Below, in pieces: positions 61,832 to 64,000 of a stretch of 64,000 bases of DNA. This stretch comes from UBA7662 sp943369355 (GTDB lineage Bacteria > Bacteroidota > Bacteroidia > UBA7662). The translations under genes and the position numbers were made by a program. The notes under the pieces are model-generated. The model was not told the DNA's origin, did no database searches, and was given only the letters and a program-made list of their open reading frames with translations. The stretch's first letter is position 1; each line of letters begins with the position of its first letter. The stretch spans positions 310,001 through 374,000 of the forward strand of contig CALRMX020000003.1 of assembly GCA_943369355.1 (NCBI GenBank), written 5' to 3'.

Positions 61832-62650
61832 TCTAAATCGGGGACATCTACCCGAATTAATTGTATAAATGTAACTAATCCCCACATACCACCATGCGTC
61901 GTTGAAGGTATCAACCCCGCGTTGCTTGTTGGGTAAATTTTGTGGCAAGCCTAATTCCGTGCTCCTATCAGCCAATTGTGCAGCTGTAAGACCCCTTTCG
62001 GCTCTAAGCACATCGTTTGGTGCATAGGTCAGGCTCACATCATCGATGTAATCAGTTAATGCATAACGATAACTGGCTTCAATTGCTACTGTATGAAATC
62101 GCCAAAAATTCACCCGATAACCTAAGCCAATGGGTAATGCAAATGACCGTAAACGATAGCGTTCTCGGTCGGGGAATTCTTCCAAGCCCTGACCCTCTGT
62201 CCCTAATGGCTGCAATTCAATGATTTGCCCATTGAGTTCAGTGATTGGGTTAAACCTAAAATTCGAAAGTCCCAAATACACATAAGGACTGTGAATGTAT
62301 TTATGGTGGCCAGGAATAAATTTTAAAAAATTAAATTCAACCAACCCATAGAGTTCACTTATGTAGGAAGAGAAGTTCAGGTTTCGCTGAACCTGCCATA
62401 AGTTGGAAGAGTTGGCATCGGAGGCTGCAAGATTGGTCGTGTAATAGCCCCCCTTAAAGCCTATATATGGATTCAAATTGTACTTATACCAAACACCAAC
62501 ACCGGGTTGAAATGCATCAAAATCAATCGTAGTACGTAAATCACCTCGGTACTGTGTAGCTGTGCCAATGATACCAAATTCGTGAATTTGAGCTTTTCCA
62601 GCATGTGTACATACTAGTACTGACAATAATAGGAAGAACCTTTTTAGCAT
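61829..62650 (-). CDS. DUF6089 outer membrane protein, copy 2
   Basis: A 273-residue protein with a signal peptide (ending GKAQ) and a small beta-barrel pattern: FGIIGTATQYRGDLR, VAIEASYRYALTDYIDDVS, and final WWYVGISYIYTINSGRCPRFR. It is a paralogue of the gene just upstream; shared landmarks are PLGTEGQG/PLSTEGQG, YPDR/FPDR, EASYRY.LTDY.DDVS and the C-terminal CPR. It resembles DUF6089 proteins found beside nadK, uppS and bamA in Bacteroidota. Function is unknown. It starts in the upstream stop (TAATG). Confidence 0.82.
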   Translation of the reverse strand: MLKRFFLLLSVLVCTHAGKAQIHEFGIIGTATQYRGDLRTTIDFDAFQPGVGVWYKYNLNPYIGFKGGYYTTNLAASDANSSNLWQVQRNLNFSSYISELYGLVEFNFLKFIPGHHKYIHSPYVYLGLSNFRFNPITELNGQIIELQPLGTEGQGLEEFPDRERYRLRSFALPIGLGYRVNFWRFHTVAIEASYRYALTDYIDDVSLTYAPNDVLRAERGLTAAQLADRSTELGLPQNLPNKQRGVDTFNDAWWYVGISYIYTINSGRCPRFR

Positions 62651-63483
62651 TACTTCCACCGCGGACAAGTTTTACGGTACACTACATAACTCAGCGTAAT
62701 TCCTACAAAAACGTAGGCATCGTTATTTCTTGGTGCGCCGCGCACATCACCGTCTTGAGCACCCGGAAAAAAAGGAATAACCTCACCTTGGCGATCGGCC
62801 AGTTGAACGGCTATAGGACCTTTATTCGCATTGAGAATCGCTGGATTTACATGGGTTTGGCTCACATCGTCGAGATAATCGGTTAACGTATAGCGGTAGC
62901 TAGCTTCAACGGCGAGTCGCCATTTCTTTTTGATAGCCCAACGCATACCTACACCGAAGGGTATTCCGAATTGCGTTAATGAATAGGGAAGCCGATCAGG
63001 ATATTCCAAAAAGCCCTGTCCTTCGGTACTAAGTGGTTTCAATTCATACCACTGCCCACCCAGCTCTGCCTTTGGATTAAAACGAAAAAGATTGACCCCT
63101 CCAAAAATGTAGGGGGTCATGCGATAATCATTCCTTTTAATGCCAATTTCTCTTGCAAAAAGCTCTGTTGTAAAACTAAAGTCGAGCACATCAGAACGGA
63201 AACTCAAATTCCTTAATATCACATTCGGCCCCGTAGTTGAAATATTATCCGCTCCAGCAATGCGTGCCCAGTTTGCATCTCCGCGAATCGACCACCATGG
63301 GGTCAAGAATTTCCGAATGTGCATACCTCCGGCGTACCGAATATTCGACAAAAATGTATTACTGTTGTTCAATTCACCCAAATAGGTGGTTGCATAGGCA
63401 TTGAAGCCATATTCAACACGTTGTGCATGTACCGCAAGACTCATAAACAACAGGACAAAACACCCTGCCAAAAATCTGATCAT
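62650..63483 (-). CDS. DUF6089 outer membrane protein, copy 1
   Basis: A 277-residue protein with a signal peptide (ending VHAQ) and an outer-membrane barrel pattern: YGFNAYATTYLGELN, GGMHIRKFLTPWWSIRGD, LAVEASYRYTLTDYLDDVS, ending VVYRKTCPRWK. ATG 63483 is preferred to an upstream TTG at 63501. It is translationally coupled to copy 2 by a one-base overlap. The two copies keep the same cysteine and aromatic positions, so they may be partners. It lies 115 bases after nadK. Confidence 0.82.
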   Translation of the reverse strand: MIRFLAGCFVLLFMSLAVHAQRVEYGFNAYATTYLGELNNSNTFLSNIRYAGGMHIRKFLTPWWSIRGDANWARIAGADNISTTGPNVILRNLSFRSDVLDFSFTTELFAREIGIKRNDYRMTPYIFGGVNLFRFNPKAELGGQWYELKPLSTEGQGFLEYPDRLPYSLTQFGIPFGVGMRWAIKKKWRLAVEASYRYTLTDYLDDVSQTHVNPAILNANKGPIAVQLADRQGEVIPFFPGAQDGDVRGAPRNNDAYVFVGITLSYVVYRKTCPRWK

Positions 63484-63598
63484 TCGAAATGATTTGAGCA
63501 ATTACTAACTTCCAAATAGTACTTGGAAAAACGAATATAAAAGGAAGTTATTTGAAAATGAACTCAAAAAGGGCGCTGCTGTCAGAAAAAGCATTTAA

Positions 63599-64000
63599 TC
63601 AGCCGTTTCTTTTATCGATTCCCCAGAGTAGTTTGTTCCTGAGTGACTTCAAGTAAGAATAATCGTTCAACCGAACGAGCTTGAAAACTTTATTGTGGCG
63701 TGTAACTTTCAGCTTAAAATCAGCACTTATCGTTTCTACCCTTGAATCGAGAGAAGCGAGAAACTGATTCCCCATTCCTTCAATTTCGAACGAGATCAAA
63801 GAATCGTCTTTTACCACAACAGGTCTAACATTCAAATTATGTGGAGCTACAGCCGTAATCACAAAATTTGGTGCGTCTGGTAGCATGATAGGACCACCAC
63901 AACTAATAGAATATCCTGTTGAGCCTGTTGGCGTACTTACAATCAATCCGTCGGCATAATACGTATTCAAAAACTCACCATCAATGAAAGTCTTGATCCG
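63599..64000 (-). CDS. nadK: NAD kinase, C-terminal part
   Basis: The frame is open from the right edge of the window to the stop at 63599, giving 133 residues; the N-terminal part with the GGDGT motif lies outside. The seen part has IDGEFLNTYYADGLIVSTPTGSTGYSISCGGP, which carries the NAD-binding DG and TPTGSTAYS-type motif, then VRPVVVKDDSLISFEI. NadK phosphorylates NAD to NADP. Its position beside DUF6089, uppS and bamA fits Bacteroidota gene order. Confidence 0.93.
   Translation of the reverse strand, partial: RIKTFIDGEFLNTYYADGLIVSTPTGSTGYSISCGGPIMLPDAPNFVITAVAPHNLNVRPVVVKDDSLISFEIEGMGNQFLASLDSRVETISADFKLKVTRHNKVFKLVRLNDYSYLKSLRNKLLWGIDKRNG

Overview
The window is a 64 kb piece of a Bacteroidota chromosome. 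The evidence is four secreted proteins with C-terminal type IX secretion (T9SS) sorting domains, a SusC/SusD pair, a type III glutamine synthetase, Bacteroidota-only gene neighbours (nadK, two DUF6089 genes, uppS, bamA, two skp; pheT, zapA, rny; DUF4783 with nadC), very few Shine-Dalgarno-like sites, and repeated TAnnTTTG promoter boxes. I cannot place it below phylum. About 57 protein genes, two intact tRNA genes and one broken tRNA copy can be supported. Coding density is high and almost every gene is chromosomal housekeeping or envelope; there is no prophage, transposase or CRISPR array.

Layout. 1-3619: end of a fatty-acid transporter, an FAD oxidoreductase, then surE, a small membrane protein and lpxB with overlapping ends. 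3658-4451: the only accessory-looking patch, with a tRNA-Ala gene, an upstream broken copy whose anticodon arm is replaced by a palindrome, a truncated GIY-YIG nuclease and a gene-free stretch with direct repeats. 4452-12098: sigma-54 response regulator, M20 peptidase, nadC cluster, parE. 12184-17264: redox/envelope cluster (two Omp28-like lipoproteins, a geranylgeranyl-reductase-like flavoprotein, DUF6029, TlpA-type thioredoxin). 17267-19091: BadF-type sugar kinase and pfkA. 19274-30499: a starch locus, with a small T9SS protein, an esterase, a SusA-like amylase, SusD, SusC and a large divergent T9SS amylase. 30548-36122: DUF2179 protein, tRNA-Phe, a membrane Fe-S oxidoreductase module, a penicillin-binding-protein-like serine hydrolase. 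36122-41199: purL and glutamine synthetase. 41257-48298: three tandem lipocalin-like lipoproteins, a holin-like membrane protein, a T9SS nuclease and a T9SS M36 metallopeptidase. 48369-55190: pheT, a coiled-coil protein, zapA, rny, a glycosyltransferase, purM. 55255-64000: a PorE-like OmpA protein, two Skp chaperones, bamA, uppS, two DUF6089 proteins and the end of nadK.

How it fits together: the bacterium secretes amylase, nuclease and metallopeptidase by T9SS, takes up maltodextrins through SusCD, and has an outer-membrane assembly block (UppS, BamA, Skp) on the right. No complete new system is evident. The most unusual items are the broken tRNA-Ala copy with a palindrome beside a GIY-YIG gene, a starch module shared between the small T9SS protein and the large amylase, a purM promoter whose box lies inside a terminator hairpin, and an excess of promoter boxes placed directly before start codons.
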